A DNA stretch of 11,267 nucleotides from NCBI GenBank assembly GCA_947500275.1, contig CANMSW010000050.1, positions 1 through 11,267 of the forward strand, in the 5' to 3' direction. A model generated the notes under the pieces. It worked only from the letters and a program-made list of their open reading frames with translations, searched no databases and was not told the DNA's origin. A program made the translations under genes and the position numbers. Source of the DNA: Bacteriovoracaceae bacterium. GTDB taxonomy: Bacteria > Bdellovibrionota > UBA1018. Positions 1-7,176 of the stretch are shown here, piece after piece (the stretch's first letter is position 1; each line of letters begins with the position of its first letter).

Positions 1-2186
1 CTCCCTCGACCCTTTCCTGCACGCGCGCGCGGTTGAGCCACTGCCAAGTCCTGACCCGGGGCGGAAATCCGCAAAGACTGCGGACCGTAGTTCGATCGGA
101 GAGATCTAGGATTCGAGTCACCTTCACCGAGCCTCATCCCCGCAGCATCAGAAGCCACGACGGGAAGGAGGAGATCAAACTCGGAAGCGAACCCCGCCGG
201 ATAGGATTGCTGAAAGCCAGCATCGAGCGCGATACCGAGGTCACCCGCTGCAGATATCACTGGCACGCCCGCTTCCTGGGCTGCACGAATCCCGAGCCGG
301 AGCGCGCGTGAAGGGATCTGAGTGGACCACCCGAGAAGGATGACGTCAGCACCCTGCGAAAGGGCATAATGGATTGAAGAATAGATCGCTTGAGAACTCG
401 TCATTCCCCAGGCATTGAAAGCTTTGATCGGTAATACTTTCGCATGCGGAGCGACGGCCACTACTAACGAGGCGAGCTCAGTCCCATGGTCATTCTCATC
501 AAACGGTTTAGAGTCCCCGGCATAGAAATCCCAGCCGATTCGACTCTTCTGGGCCCAGCGGTCTGCTGGTGCCGTTGCGTCCACCTGAATTACGTCGTGC
601 AGCACGGGGTGATTGTAGTCCACGCCAGTATCAATCATCGCGACGACGGGATTCCTGACGGCAAGATCGGGAACCGACTTCACTTGATTCAGCCCAATAG
701 CACGGCCCCAATCCGAACTCTGTGCCTGTGCGACCCAACGTCGCAAAGACGAGTGGGCTCCCCCGCTCTCAAGCGCGAAGTCAGCATTCTTGTGATAGCT
801 CTGATCGTACATCCACCAGCGATAAATTCGGTAGGGCAAGAAGACGGCTTCGGCGAGCGACTTCAAGAAGAGGGTCACATCAGAAAGTTCACGAACCCCG
901 ATGTCTTCGAAATCAAACCGAGGAAGCTTCACCCCAGTTTTCCGTGAAATGGGAGGCGTGGAGGCATCACCGCTCCCACCTTCCTCCACTGAAGCAAGAG
1001 TTCTCAAAACGTCCCGAAAAGTCTCCTGCGGCCGCACTTCCACCAGAAGTTCTCCCACCTGAGGCGCGGGTAAATCCGGCGTTAAAACCTTAGCGACCGA
1101 GCCACTCGAAGTCGGGAGAGCGGTCACTTCAACGGCATAAGCGGAAGACTGGCTGCGATAAACCGTTCCGGCAGGGATCGCCGAGTAAGCCCCCGTCCCT
1201 AGCAGAACGAAGACTTCCCTTGTGGATGGGTCTAGAGTGATCCCGTCAATCTTTGCAAGGCGAGTGGATCTGCGAAGTAGTTTTTGAACTTCGACTGAAG
1301 AAAGTTGAACAGCCTCGTTGACCGATCGAATCATGGCGTCTTTACGAGAGGCGGTGACCGCACCCTCGTAGCCCATGTACCCCCCAGCAATGTCGAAATG
1401 AAACCCAGACGCCTCGGTCGGAACTTGGATCGTCTGAGATTCGCCGCTTGCTCCCTCGGTGGCAGTGAGTTCAAGGACGACGCGAGCTTTAAAACTTCGG
1501 ACGACAATCCGCATATAAGCGAGTAGAAAGTTAAGACTGAGCCCCTCGGAGAGATCGAGCCCCGAATAGGTCCCCCAGAAAGAATTGGTGTCATTCGCTT
1601 CAAAATTTCGATCGAAGTAGCGAACGATACTCCCGCGACCATTCTCAGCGTTTTGGGAAGGATTCCGAGCTGGAAACTCGTTCGTCCCGGGCTGAATCCC
1701 TTCTTCGGGATGGCTCGAGAACGGGTCCTGCATCCGCTCATCCCACCCATAGAGCGTTCGATCGCCGCGCGCTCCGGTTCGAAAAGAGACCTCACGAACC
1801 CGTATATCAATCTGAGAGGAAGCAACTGGAACCGAAGCCCATTCCCAACCCGCATTGAAAGTTCGTTTCGAACGTACTTGCGCAAGACCGAGGTCTCGGC
1901 GCTCAACGGAGGCCGACTCATCGAGCACGATAAAGCGGCCCGACTCCGTCAATGCAGTATTGAGTGAGTCTCGTAAGTTGTTCCCAAGCTCGTAAAATCC
2001 ACCATCGGGGAGTGGTATTTCGAGGGTGGGAGGATAGTGAGGCTCGATGACCGTTTTCCCGTAAAAGGCCTCGTCTCCATTTGAAGGCGCGACGGTTGTC
2101 GCCGCCCGCAGTTCTGACGGTGTAGTCAGCAACACCACAATGCCCAACAGGAAGATGTTTTGAGTTCCCGCGGGGATCACGCCCAT
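1..2186 (-). CDS. FlgT/CsgG-like domain fused to subtilisin-family (S8) serine protease, 3' end beyond window
   Basis: The frame is open for 728 codons from ATG at 2186 to the left edge. Residues 1-29 are a signal peptide (hydrophobic 11-21, likely cut after LRA), so the protein is exported. Residues about 60-390 resemble a FlgT/CsgG-type module: LRDSLNTALTESGRFIVLDE at 71-90, a strand IDIRV near 126, and a C-terminal beta region ending VGELLVEV near 377-384. The same order occurs in the upstream gene. Residues about 480-728 are a subtilase domain: Asp in VAMIDTGVDYNHP (D519), His in DHGTELASL (H567), and SNYG...ISAPG (698-711). The oxyanion Asn is replaced by Asp (AAGD, D649), and the usual SLG strand reads LLGWST. 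APG sits 17 residues before the edge, so the nucleophilic Ser should lie within the next few codons, outside the window. The start overlaps the upstream stop (TAATG). Protease family is confident; activity and substrate are unknown. Confidence 0.85.
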   Translation of the reverse strand, partial: MGVIPAGTQNIFLLGIVVLLTTPSELRAATTVAPSNGDEAFYGKTVIEPHYPPTLEIPLPDGGFYELGNNLRDSLNTALTESGRFIVLDESASVERRDLGLAQVRSKRTFNAGWEWASVPVASSQIDIRVREVSFRTGARGDRTLYGWDERMQDPFSSHPEEGIQPGTNEFPARNPSQNAENGRGSIVRYFDRNFEANDTNSFWGTYSGLDLSEGLSLNFLLAYMRIVVRSFKARVVLELTATEGASGESQTIQVPTEASGFHFDIAGGYMGYEGAVTASRKDAMIRSVNEAVQLSSVEVQKLLRRSTRLAKIDGITLDPSTREVFVLLGTGAYSAIPAGTVYRSQSSAYAVEVTALPTSSGSVAKVLTPDLPAPQVGELLVEVRPQETFRDVLRTLASVEEGGSGDASTPPISRKTGVKLPRFDFEDIGVRELSDVTLFLKSLAEAVFLPYRIYRWWMYDQSYHKNADFALESGGAHSSLRRWVAQAQSSDWGRAIGLNQVKSVPDLAVRNPVVAMIDTGVDYNHPVLHDVIQVDATAPADRWAQKSRIGWDFYAGDSKPFDENDHGTELASLVVAVAPHAKVLPIKAFNAWGMTSSQAIYSSIHYALSQGADVILLGWSTQIPSRALRLGIRAAQEAGVPVISAAGDLGIALDAGFQQSYPAGFASEFDLLLPVVASDAAGMRLGEGDSNPRSLRSNYGPQSLRISAPGQDLAVAQPRARAGKGRG

Positions 2187-3166
2187 TATTTCGAAATCTC
2201 TCGAATCAGGACGATATCTCCTGGTTCCACGCCGCGCTCGTCGTAACTCAGATCCATATCAGCGAGGGTTGATTTCGTGTCCACTCGGGAAGCGTGAACT
2301 GCGGCCACGGTTTTATAAACATCGCAAGCACTCAACGAAGGCGTCCTCGCGTAGATTTCGAAGGCATCGCCCACGGCTAGCGCTTCTGAGGTCCCTGCAT
2401 CAAAAAGCACGGTTCCCTCTTTTTCGGAAACCTCTCGCACTGTCGCATACCAAGTGAGTTTCGAGATCCGGGAGTTTCGCTCAAGCTTCTTGAGACCGTC
2501 TTCCATGATACCGCGGATGGCATTCCCGAGGGCCGTATTCCAGACCAATGCCGCACCGGTCGTGGCTTCGGAGAAGTTCACTTCCACATTCAGATTTACA
2601 CCTGCGGTTGCATGGTTCGCCGTCGAAGCGGCCATCTCAACGCACCGATTCCCTACGCATTGCCAGGCACCAAAATCCATGGAGATCGTTCCGATCTTCA
2701 CGTTCGTCTTTCCGGTTAATCCGGTGAATCCACCCCCAAGTTCACCACTTGGGGTCCAACCAAAGGATAGACCGATATCAGCGACATCCATCTCAAAGGT
2801 GCTGATATTCGCGCGAAGCTCGATTCGAGTTAGACAGTCGGGATTCTCGGCGCCGCCCTCCAGCGGCAAAAAGCGGGTCTGAGTGGTGACGCTCGAGGCA
2901 AGGATACTCTCCAGGTCGGCCGTCAAATCCACACGTGCCCCATTGGGTAACTGAAAGGGCCTGGTCCCCACCGACCGAAGCGTTGCTTCGCGCAAAGGGC
3001 GTGGGGTTTGAATCATCGACTGGGGCGCGGCCCCTGGACGATTACCGGGGACTCCTTTACCAGCCGCGAACGCGTCCACTGAGGCATGGGACGAGGCAAG
3101 TACGACGATGAGGACCCCCGAGGAGATCCCCTGCCTGAACAACTGCCGGTGAACGACGAATGACAT
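2186..3166 (-). CDS. Exported FlgT/CsgG-like protein (possible flagellar/envelope ring component)
   Basis: This 326-residue protein has a positively charged start, a hydrophobic segment at about 14-28 and a likely cleavage after AFA (34), so it is probably periplasmic or outer-membrane associated. Residues 80-104 (VDLTADLESIL...RFLPLE) match the CsgG-style helix and strand pattern. Residues 190-230 (NVEVNFSEATTGAALVW, then a helix) look like the middle CsgG-like core. Residues 238-326 resemble the FlgT C-terminal beta domain (TVREVSEKEGTVLFDAG, VGDAFEIY, final VEPGDIVLIREI). Four cysteines (111, 170, 175, 281) suggest disulfides. ATG at 3166 is chosen because AGAGG lies 4 nt upstream; GTG at 3190 is in frame but has no comparable site. 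It is coupled to the downstream protease gene, whose N-terminal half looks paralogous, and lies 215 nt downstream of motB on the same strand. The family call rests on pattern recognition; a flagellar role is inferred from neighbours. Confidence 0.7.
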   Translation of the reverse strand: MSFVVHRQLFRQGISSGVLIVVLASSHASVDAFAAGKGVPGNRPGAAPQSMIQTPRPLREATLRSVGTRPFQLPNGARVDLTADLESILASSVTTQTRFLPLEGGAENPDCLTRIELRANISTFEMDVADIGLSFGWTPSGELGGGFTGLTGKTNVKIGTISMDFGAWQCVGNRCVEMAASTANHATAGVNLNVEVNFSEATTGAALVWNTALGNAIRGIMEDGLKKLERNSRISKLTWYATVREVSEKEGTVLFDAGTSEALAVGDAFEIYARTPSLSACDVYKTVAAVHASRVDTKSTLADMDLSYDERGVEPGDIVLIREISK

Positions 3167-3209
3167 ATAACCTCTCGAGTTCTGAGCCACTCAAAAGCAA
3201 GCGGCTTCA

Positions 3210-3231
3210 AATGTTACTTTTTTTTAACATT
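3210..3231. promoter_or_regulatory. 7-bp inverted repeat with T/A-tract spacer, candidate operator
   Basis: AATGTTA (3210-3216) and TAACATT (3225-3231) form perfect arms around an 8-nt spacer that is almost all T on the plus strand. The site lies 44-65 nt upstream of the minus-strand ATG at 3166, where an operator or upstream promoter element for the FlgT-like/protease pair could sit. It has no GC-rich stem, so it is not a typical intrinsic terminator. The remaining bases of this 215-nt gap (3167-3381) show no gene; a perfect palindrome GGGGTACCCC is at 3238-3247. No promoter could be assigned with confidence. Confidence 0.3.
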
Positions 3232-3381
3232 AGATGAGGGGTACCCCGCAATTGTGTCATTGGATACACGGAGCGCGTGCGGTGAGACCGACCCATCCAA
3301 AACCATGGATTTCTTCGGCAAAAGCGCACGTGCGTCGTAAATTTATTTCATCAGGGATCGGGGATCCAAGGGCGGGAGGAA

Positions 3382-4182
3382 TTACTGTCCCGAGGCGCTC
3401 TCGTATTGGTTATTCAGCACGATGATTTCAACGCGCCGGTTGGAACCTTGCTCGTAGTCCCCGTTCCCGTCCGTCACAGGGCGGTAATGGGCATAACCGG
3501 CAATACCAATCCGTCGAGGGTCAAAATCAAACCGCTCTAACCAATAACGAGCAACCCATCCCGCTCTTGCCGCTGAAAGCTCCCAAGCGCTTGGGTACTG
3601 GTCCGGTTTCTTTTCTGAGGCATCCGCGTGCCCCTCAATTCGAATGAGACGCTTAGAGCTCATCAAGATCCGCGCGATTCGGTCCAGCAGCGGGCGCATA
3701 TCTGATCTCACTTCGGTTTCAAAGGGACCGAAAAAGTCTTTTGCGGCTAAAGAGAGAACGAGACCGCGGCTATCATACTGGAGGTGAACTTGGTCCGACG
3801 TGCTCGTCGTTCCCATTTCAAGACTGATCGAGTCTTCGAGGCGATCTCGAATGCCCTGCAAGCCGTCTTCCCCTTCGGAATCGGAAGCGACGTTTGTTTT
3901 CCCGGCGGGGAGTCCCACGATTCGTCCCCCTGGGGCCTCAATCGTCTCAAAGGGATTCAAAGTGTTGCCACCCCCGGAACCGGCAAGCTCGATCATCCCG
4001 TAGGGCGCGCCGCTCGATCCAAAGGAGGTTTTCAAACTCTGTGCGACAGCGGCATATTTAACGGCGTCCGCGCGAGACGTCGCCCAAAGCACCACGAAGA
4101 ACGCAAACATCATCGTAATGAAGTCGGCGTAAGAAACGAGCCACCGTTCTAAGTTGACGTGCTCTTCGTGTTTCTTCTTCAT
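3382..4182 (-). CDS. motB: Flagellar stator protein MotB
   Basis: MotB anchors the flagellar stator to peptidoglycan and carries the ion-binding aspartate of the MotA5B2 channel in the inner membrane. This 266-residue protein has a basic cytoplasmic start, one membrane segment (about 16-34, SYADFITMMFAFFVVLWA) with the ion-binding Asp at D20, then the plug/linker region. An OmpA-like peptidoglycan-binding domain covers about 130-257, with GHADAS at 184-189 and the closing NRRVEIIVL at 248-256. Length is slightly below enterobacterial MotB (about 308 residues). The start codon overlaps the motA stop (ATGA), and a purine-rich GGCGGAG lies just upstream, inside motA. The coupling ion (H+ or Na+) cannot be read from the sequence. 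Confidence 0.96.
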   Translation of the reverse strand: MKKKHEEHVNLERWLVSYADFITMMFAFFVVLWATSRADAVKYAAVAQSLKTSFGSSGAPYGMIELAGSGGGNTLNPFETIEAPGGRIVGLPAGKTNVASDSEGEDGLQGIRDRLEDSISLEMGTTSTSDQVHLQYDSRGLVLSLAAKDFFGPFETEVRSDMRPLLDRIARILMSSKRLIRIEGHADASEKKPDQYPSAWELSAARAGWVARYWLERFDFDPRRIGIAGYAHYRPVTDGNGDYEQGSNRRVEIIVLNNQYESASGQ

Positions 4183-4973
4183 GAAGGTTCTCCGCCTCCT
4201 CCTTTGGCAGCGCCATCTGTTCGACGAAGGTGCTCTTCAACAAATACTTCAAGTTTTTCAGCTAAGAAGTGAGGATTTAAGCCTTCTTGGATTCCGATGA
4301 CTCCAAGCTTTACGACTTCTTTGACCATGGCCCTCTGAGCGGCTTTACGCTTCAGTTTCGTGCCCCACGGGATCAAGATCAGGTTCGCGCTCGCCACGCC
4401 ATACACCGTCGCAACGAACGCGACGGCAATCCCGCTTCCGATTTTGCTCGGGTCATCGAGGGACTTCATAACGTGAATCAGGCCGAGAACGGCTCCGATA
4501 ATCCCGATCGTCGGAGCATACCCGCCTGCGCCTTCCCAAACCTTGCCCGCCACTTCTTCCTCTTCTTGCGTCATCCCAATTTCGGTCTCGATAATTTCCC
4601 GGACGGTATTGGGCTCAAAACCATCAATGACGTACTTGATCGACTTCTTAAAAAGGGGGTCTTTGATTTGGTCGCGCTTCCCTTCGACCGCTAAAACCCC
4701 TTCCTTACGTGCTACGGCAGCAATCTGCACGATCTCATCAATAACGGGCCGGACATCAAGGTTCACGTTCTTATAGATGAGTGGAATAAGTGTTATTGCG
4801 CGCTTCACGTCCTGAGGAGGATAGGACACGAGCATCGCACCAAACGTACCGCCGAGCACGATGATCGCAGCCGTTCCCTGCATCACGTCGCCTAAATGGA
4901 GGCCTTCCAGGAGTGCACCACCGAAGACTGCCAATATACCGAGAATCGTACCTAAGACAGAAGTGATATCCAT
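4179..4973 (-). CDS. motA: Flagellar stator protein MotA
   Basis: MotA forms the pentameric ring of the stator around MotB and pushes on FliG through its cytoplasmic loop. This 264-residue protein shows four membrane segments at about 5-22, 34-51, 153-170 and 179-202. The two conserved prolines are present at P154 (GYAPTIG) and P202 (ILIPWG), matching P173 and P222 of E. coli MotA. The cytoplasmic charged residues appear as R89 and E97 in ARKEGVLAVE, matching R90 and E98. The length is closer to the shorter PomA/MotP type than to E. coli MotA (295), so a sodium-driven motor is possible but not shown. It begins 6 nt after flbD and overlaps motB by 4 nt, so the three genes are an operon. The tail ends in a Gly-rich stretch. 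Confidence 0.96.
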   Translation of the reverse strand: MDITSVLGTILGILAVFGGALLEGLHLGDVMQGTAAIIVLGGTFGAMLVSYPPQDVKRAITLIPLIYKNVNLDVRPVIDEIVQIAAVARKEGVLAVEGKRDQIKDPLFKKSIKYVIDGFEPNTVREIIETEIGMTQEEEEVAGKVWEGAGGYAPTIGIIGAVLGLIHVMKSLDDPSKIGSGIAVAFVATVYGVASANLILIPWGTKLKRKAAQRAMVKEVVKLGVIGIQEGLNPHFLAEKLEVFVEEHLRRTDGAAKGGGGEPS

Positions 4974-4979
4974 CTTCGA

Positions 4980-5213
4980 TCAACCACCCTTTCCTTCGCC
5001 CGGCGAACGGGATAACCGCATCACAGGCGACTCCTGCCTCAGGCGCTTGAGGTAATCGGTACTTCGCTCGACCACATCATCGACTTGATCTTTGACCATG
5101 AGCTTCTCTCCGCTCGTCAAAGTAATGACAGTGTCCGGCGTCGCTTCGATCATTTTGATCAGCTCGCAGTTCAGGATAAACTTTTTACCGTTCAGGCGGC
5201 TCAACTCGATCAA
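4980..5213 (-). CDS. flbD: Flagellar protein FlbD (SwrD family)
   Basis: This 77-residue protein starts MIELSRLNGKKFILN and contains EATPDTVITLTSGEKLMVKD, the signature of the small FlbD/SwrD family encoded beside motA-motB in many bacteria. In Bacillus, SwrD raises flagellar motor power, which fits its position as first gene of this stator operon. It is a cytoplasmic beta-rich protein with a short helix (VDDVVERSTDYLKRL) and a basic, Gly-rich tail about 10 residues longer than many homologues. TTG at 5213 is the start: the frame is closed upstream by a TAA 18 nt before it, there is no ATG in frame, and AGGGGG lies 5 nt upstream. It is divergent from the 5295 gene across 81 bp. Confidence 0.93.
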   Translation of the reverse strand: MIELSRLNGKKFILNCELIKMIEATPDTVITLTSGEKLMVKDQVDDVVERSTDYLKRLRQESPVMRLSRSPGEGKGG

Positions 5214-5218
5214 TTCAT

Positions 5219-5224
5219 CCCCCT
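5219..5224 (-). promoter_or_regulatory. Ribosome binding site that fixes the flbD TTG start
   Basis: On the minus strand AGGGGG is followed by 5 nt and then TTG. The ATG that overlaps this spacer is out of frame and meets a stop after one sense codon, so the TTG is the usable start. Confidence 0.6.
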
Positions 5225-5228
5225 GACT

Positions 5229-5254
5229 TTACCGGATTCACTCATTTCAGTTTA
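5229..5254 (-). promoter_or_regulatory. Candidate sigma-28 (FliA)-like promoter for flbD-motA-motB
   Basis: On the minus strand TAAA is followed after 14 nt by TCCGGTAA. The enterobacterial sigma-28 pattern is TAAA, about 15 nt, GCCGATAA. Six of eight bases of the second box match, with one base less spacing. Its position in the flagellar operon leader is sensible, but the predicted transcript start would fall only a few bases before the ribosome site, so the assignment is weak. Confidence 0.25.
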
Positions 5255-5294
5255 ACCTGTTACTCAGAAGAGTCAAATCGAGGGCTTAAAGACC

Positions 5295-6782
5295 ATGGCT
5301 GTATCCGAATCCAGTGACAGACACTCGAATATATCGGTTAAAGGAAAGACTGCGGCCGGCACGCCCGCGACACTCAGCACGCAGCTCCAGTCCTTACTGA
5401 TGGACTTAAGCTTCGGAGCATTTCTGGGCTCAAGTCTTGTGTCCGCCCTGACCCACCCCTACTCCCCGCTGAGCGCATTTTTCCGCCCTCTCGCTCATGA
5501 CTTAACTCTCCCGGACCATTCACTCACGCTGAGGGCGGCCCTCACATGTGCCTGGGTCGTCGCACTTCTTCCTCGAGTGAACGGAGGAATCCCTTCGATC
5601 GGGCGTTCTTTTCTCGGGATCAAAAATGGCGCGACGCTTGCCGGCGGAAACTCGAACGAAAGAAAAATCGCATCCTTTTTGAGCATCCTCGCCTTCCTTG
5701 GGGTGAGTTTGATTCACATGGAACTCCTGCCGATCCAAGCGTACTCCCCTTCCCTTCTTCCGGTGCTGAAGCTTGCGGAAGATCCGAAACTGAGCGCCGA
5801 TATCAACTGGTCCGAACTCCCCTTCTATCAGCTCGCAGGCCGCTGGCCTGTCCGAGTCGCAGAACCCAATCACACCGAGGAAATCGCGCGCGTAGGCCTC
5901 GGGTATGCTCCGGGGATCGTTCCGTCACGCTACCTTCCCTCCGTCACGTTTGAATGGGAGCAGAGTGGAACCCGCCTAAGGATCGAAGGTCCGCGGACCG
6001 AGCGCGTGATATCGGATGAAATCGCAAGCCTCGTGGGGAATGGGGAAGGATCGGCGCTAGTGGATCTGCGAATCTGCAAAGATTCGTGTTCGGAATTAGT
6101 CAGAAGTGAACTGCGAAATATGACCGCTCTTTTAGGCTCATCCCGTATCTTGCACCTCTTTGTGCAGCCTTACCAAAGCCCCCTTCTTGATGGCGTTATT
6201 CTCGGTGTGACCACTGATGCAGGGGCCCTATTCCGTGGAATAGCCAGGCTGCCGAATGGAAGTATTCAGACCCTCACGTGGTCGATATCTCGGGATTCCA
6301 GCGCGCTCCAAAAAGAAAACACCTCCCCGCCCGCTCTCGTCCGGCTGCTTGGAAACTTAGGGGTTCACCCGAGCCTTGCGGAAGCACGCGCGTACGTGAA
6401 CGCTCGAGTCGAGAAAGTGAACCTGACGGAGCTCTTAGGTGCGCAAGGCGGGGTCCGAGAACTTGAGAAACTCTTGAAGAGCCGCCAGGGAAAAGAAGAG
6501 GCCGAATCCAGGAGGGACGCCCTTCAGGGGATTCAACACCTCCTGATGGCGAAGCTCACACTCGAGCCCAGTGATCCGACGGCGTTTCTTCACTTGGCCG
6601 GGACTTCTTACTTACTTTGGAAAGTCGCGATTGCACTCCATGACAGCGGAACGAGTGCTTCTTCGAAGCGCGTGATTCTCACGGCGAAACGCTACCTTCA
6701 AGACTTCGGTGCCACGGGCACTGCAGCGCTCCAGCAGGTCGAGCAGCTCTTGCGAGATATGGAACTCTCGGAGAGTCGCTGA
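5295..6782 (+). CDS. Membrane protein of unknown function, possible RDD-like N-terminus
   Basis: This 495-residue protein is not recognised with certainty. It has three likely membrane segments at about 34-52, 78-93 and 126-144. The first contains LMDLSFGAFLG and the loop after the second reads GGIPSIGRSFLGIK, which resembles the spacing of RDD-family membrane domains (Asp in helix 1, then a G-x-G-R/K-x-x-x-G motif). A soluble region follows (about 165-335), probably alpha/beta, with a CKDSC pair at 261-265. A helical tail (380-490), rich in charged residues and possibly TPR-like (DPTAFLHLAGTSYLLWKVA), ends the protein. ATG at 5295 is the first start in frame; GAGGG about 10 nt upstream is a modest ribosome site. 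It is transcribed divergently from flbD. No partner or reaction can be assigned. The TGA stop overlaps the first base of the downstream repeat. Confidence 0.75.
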   Translation: MAVSESSDRHSNISVKGKTAAGTPATLSTQLQSLLMDLSFGAFLGSSLVSALTHPYSPLSAFFRPLAHDLTLPDHSLTLRAALTCAWVVALLPRVNGGIPSIGRSFLGIKNGATLAGGNSNERKIASFLSILAFLGVSLIHMELLPIQAYSPSLLPVLKLAEDPKLSADINWSELPFYQLAGRWPVRVAEPNHTEEIARVGLGYAPGIVPSRYLPSVTFEWEQSGTRLRIEGPRTERVISDEIASLVGNGEGSALVDLRICKDSCSELVRSELRNMTALLGSSRILHLFVQPYQSPLLDGVILGVTTDAGALFRGIARLPNGSIQTLTWSISRDSSALQKENTSPPALVRLLGNLGVHPSLAEARAYVNARVEKVNLTELLGAQGGVRELEKLLKSRQGKEEAESRRDALQGIQHLLMAKLTLEPSDPTAFLHLAGTSYLLWKVAIALHDSGTSASSKRVILTAKRYLQDFGATGTAALQQVEQLLRDMELSESR

Positions 6783-6878
6783 AGGAATCCATGGATGGAT
6801 GTGCCTCGCCGCCCGATGAGACAGAGCTGATTCATGAAGATCGGGGAAGCTTTGGGAGGAAGCTCGGGGACGGAGCTC
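6782..6878 (+). repeat. Dispersed repeat, copy 1 (direct)
   Basis: Bases 6782-6847 match 7177-7242 at 63 of 66 positions, the differences being 6802, 6819 and 6840. Copy 1 then carries about 22 extra bases before rejoining copy 2: bases 6859-6878 are identical to 7231-7250. The motif GAAG-A/C-TCGGGGA therefore occurs twice in copy 1 (6837 and 6859) and once in copy 2, which looks like a small tandem duplication or its loss. The copy begins on the stop codon of the preceding gene. It has no coding potential. Confidence 0.85.
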
Positions 6879-6940
6879 ACCGCGCCGAAGCGCGGGCGCG
6901 TTTCCTCGGGATCGCTGGAGGATGTCGTCCGCGCGCATCG

Positions 6941-7014
6941 GGTGGAGCGATCAAGAACGTGCTCGAGTTACGTGCTTTTTGAACAGGATCGCGTTTACGC
7001 TCCCTCACTCCACC
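6941..7014. other. Nested imperfect stem-loop
   Basis: GGTGGAG (6941-6947) pairs with CTCCACC (7008-7014), CGATC (6948-6952) with GATCG (6987-6991), and ACGT (6957-6960) with ACGT (6970-6973). An alternative pairing, GGAGCG (6944-6949) with CGCTCC (6998-7003), competes with the outer stem. This could be a structured RNA or the remains of a small mobile repeat. It does not fold as a tRNA, and function is unknown. Confidence 0.35.
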
Positions 7015-7103
7015 GACCGCCGAGGCCCCGCGCCCCCACTTCGGGGTGAGGGCTCGCTGCGCCCGGGCATTCCCGCTCGGCGGCTGCCTTTGAGCGGTGA
7101 CTT

Positions 7104-7155
7104 TTCATGAAGCGGCTCTGTTTCATCGGGTGAAGAGGCCTCTAGCGCCATGGAA
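7104..7155 (-). repeat. Dispersed repeat, diverged inverted copy
   Basis: The reverse complement of this stretch aligns without gaps to 7182-7233 at 37 of 52 positions. The conserved blocks are TCCATGG, CCCGATG, ACAGAGC and TTCATGAA; the divergence is concentrated near the TCCATGG end. With copy 2 it makes the arms of a long imperfect palindrome. Confidence 0.7.
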
Positions 7156-7156
7156 G

Positions 7157-7176
7157 GCGCAGCCCCGAAGGGGCGC
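7157..7176. other. GC-rich hairpin at the centre of the repeat palindrome
   Basis: GCCCC (7162-7166) pairs with GGGGC (7170-7174) across a GAA loop, with a further GC pair outside a one-base bulge. It sits exactly between the inverted copy and copy 2. No T-run follows on either strand, so it is a structural core rather than a clear terminator. Confidence 0.6.

Noticed and set aside
1331..1921. A 196-codon minus-strand frame
   Set aside because: It lies inside the protease gene in another frame; the longer frame has signal peptide, recognisable domains and continues for 728 codons.
3167..3190. GTG at 3190 as start of the FlgT-like gene
   Set aside because: It adds eight residues with no nearby ribosome site, while ATG at 3166 has AGAGG at a workable distance and gives a compact signal peptide.
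3238..3247. Palindrome GGGGTACCCC between motB and the FlgT-like gene as a terminator
   Set aside because: A stem of three pairs with a four-base loop and no following T-run on either strand is too weak to call.
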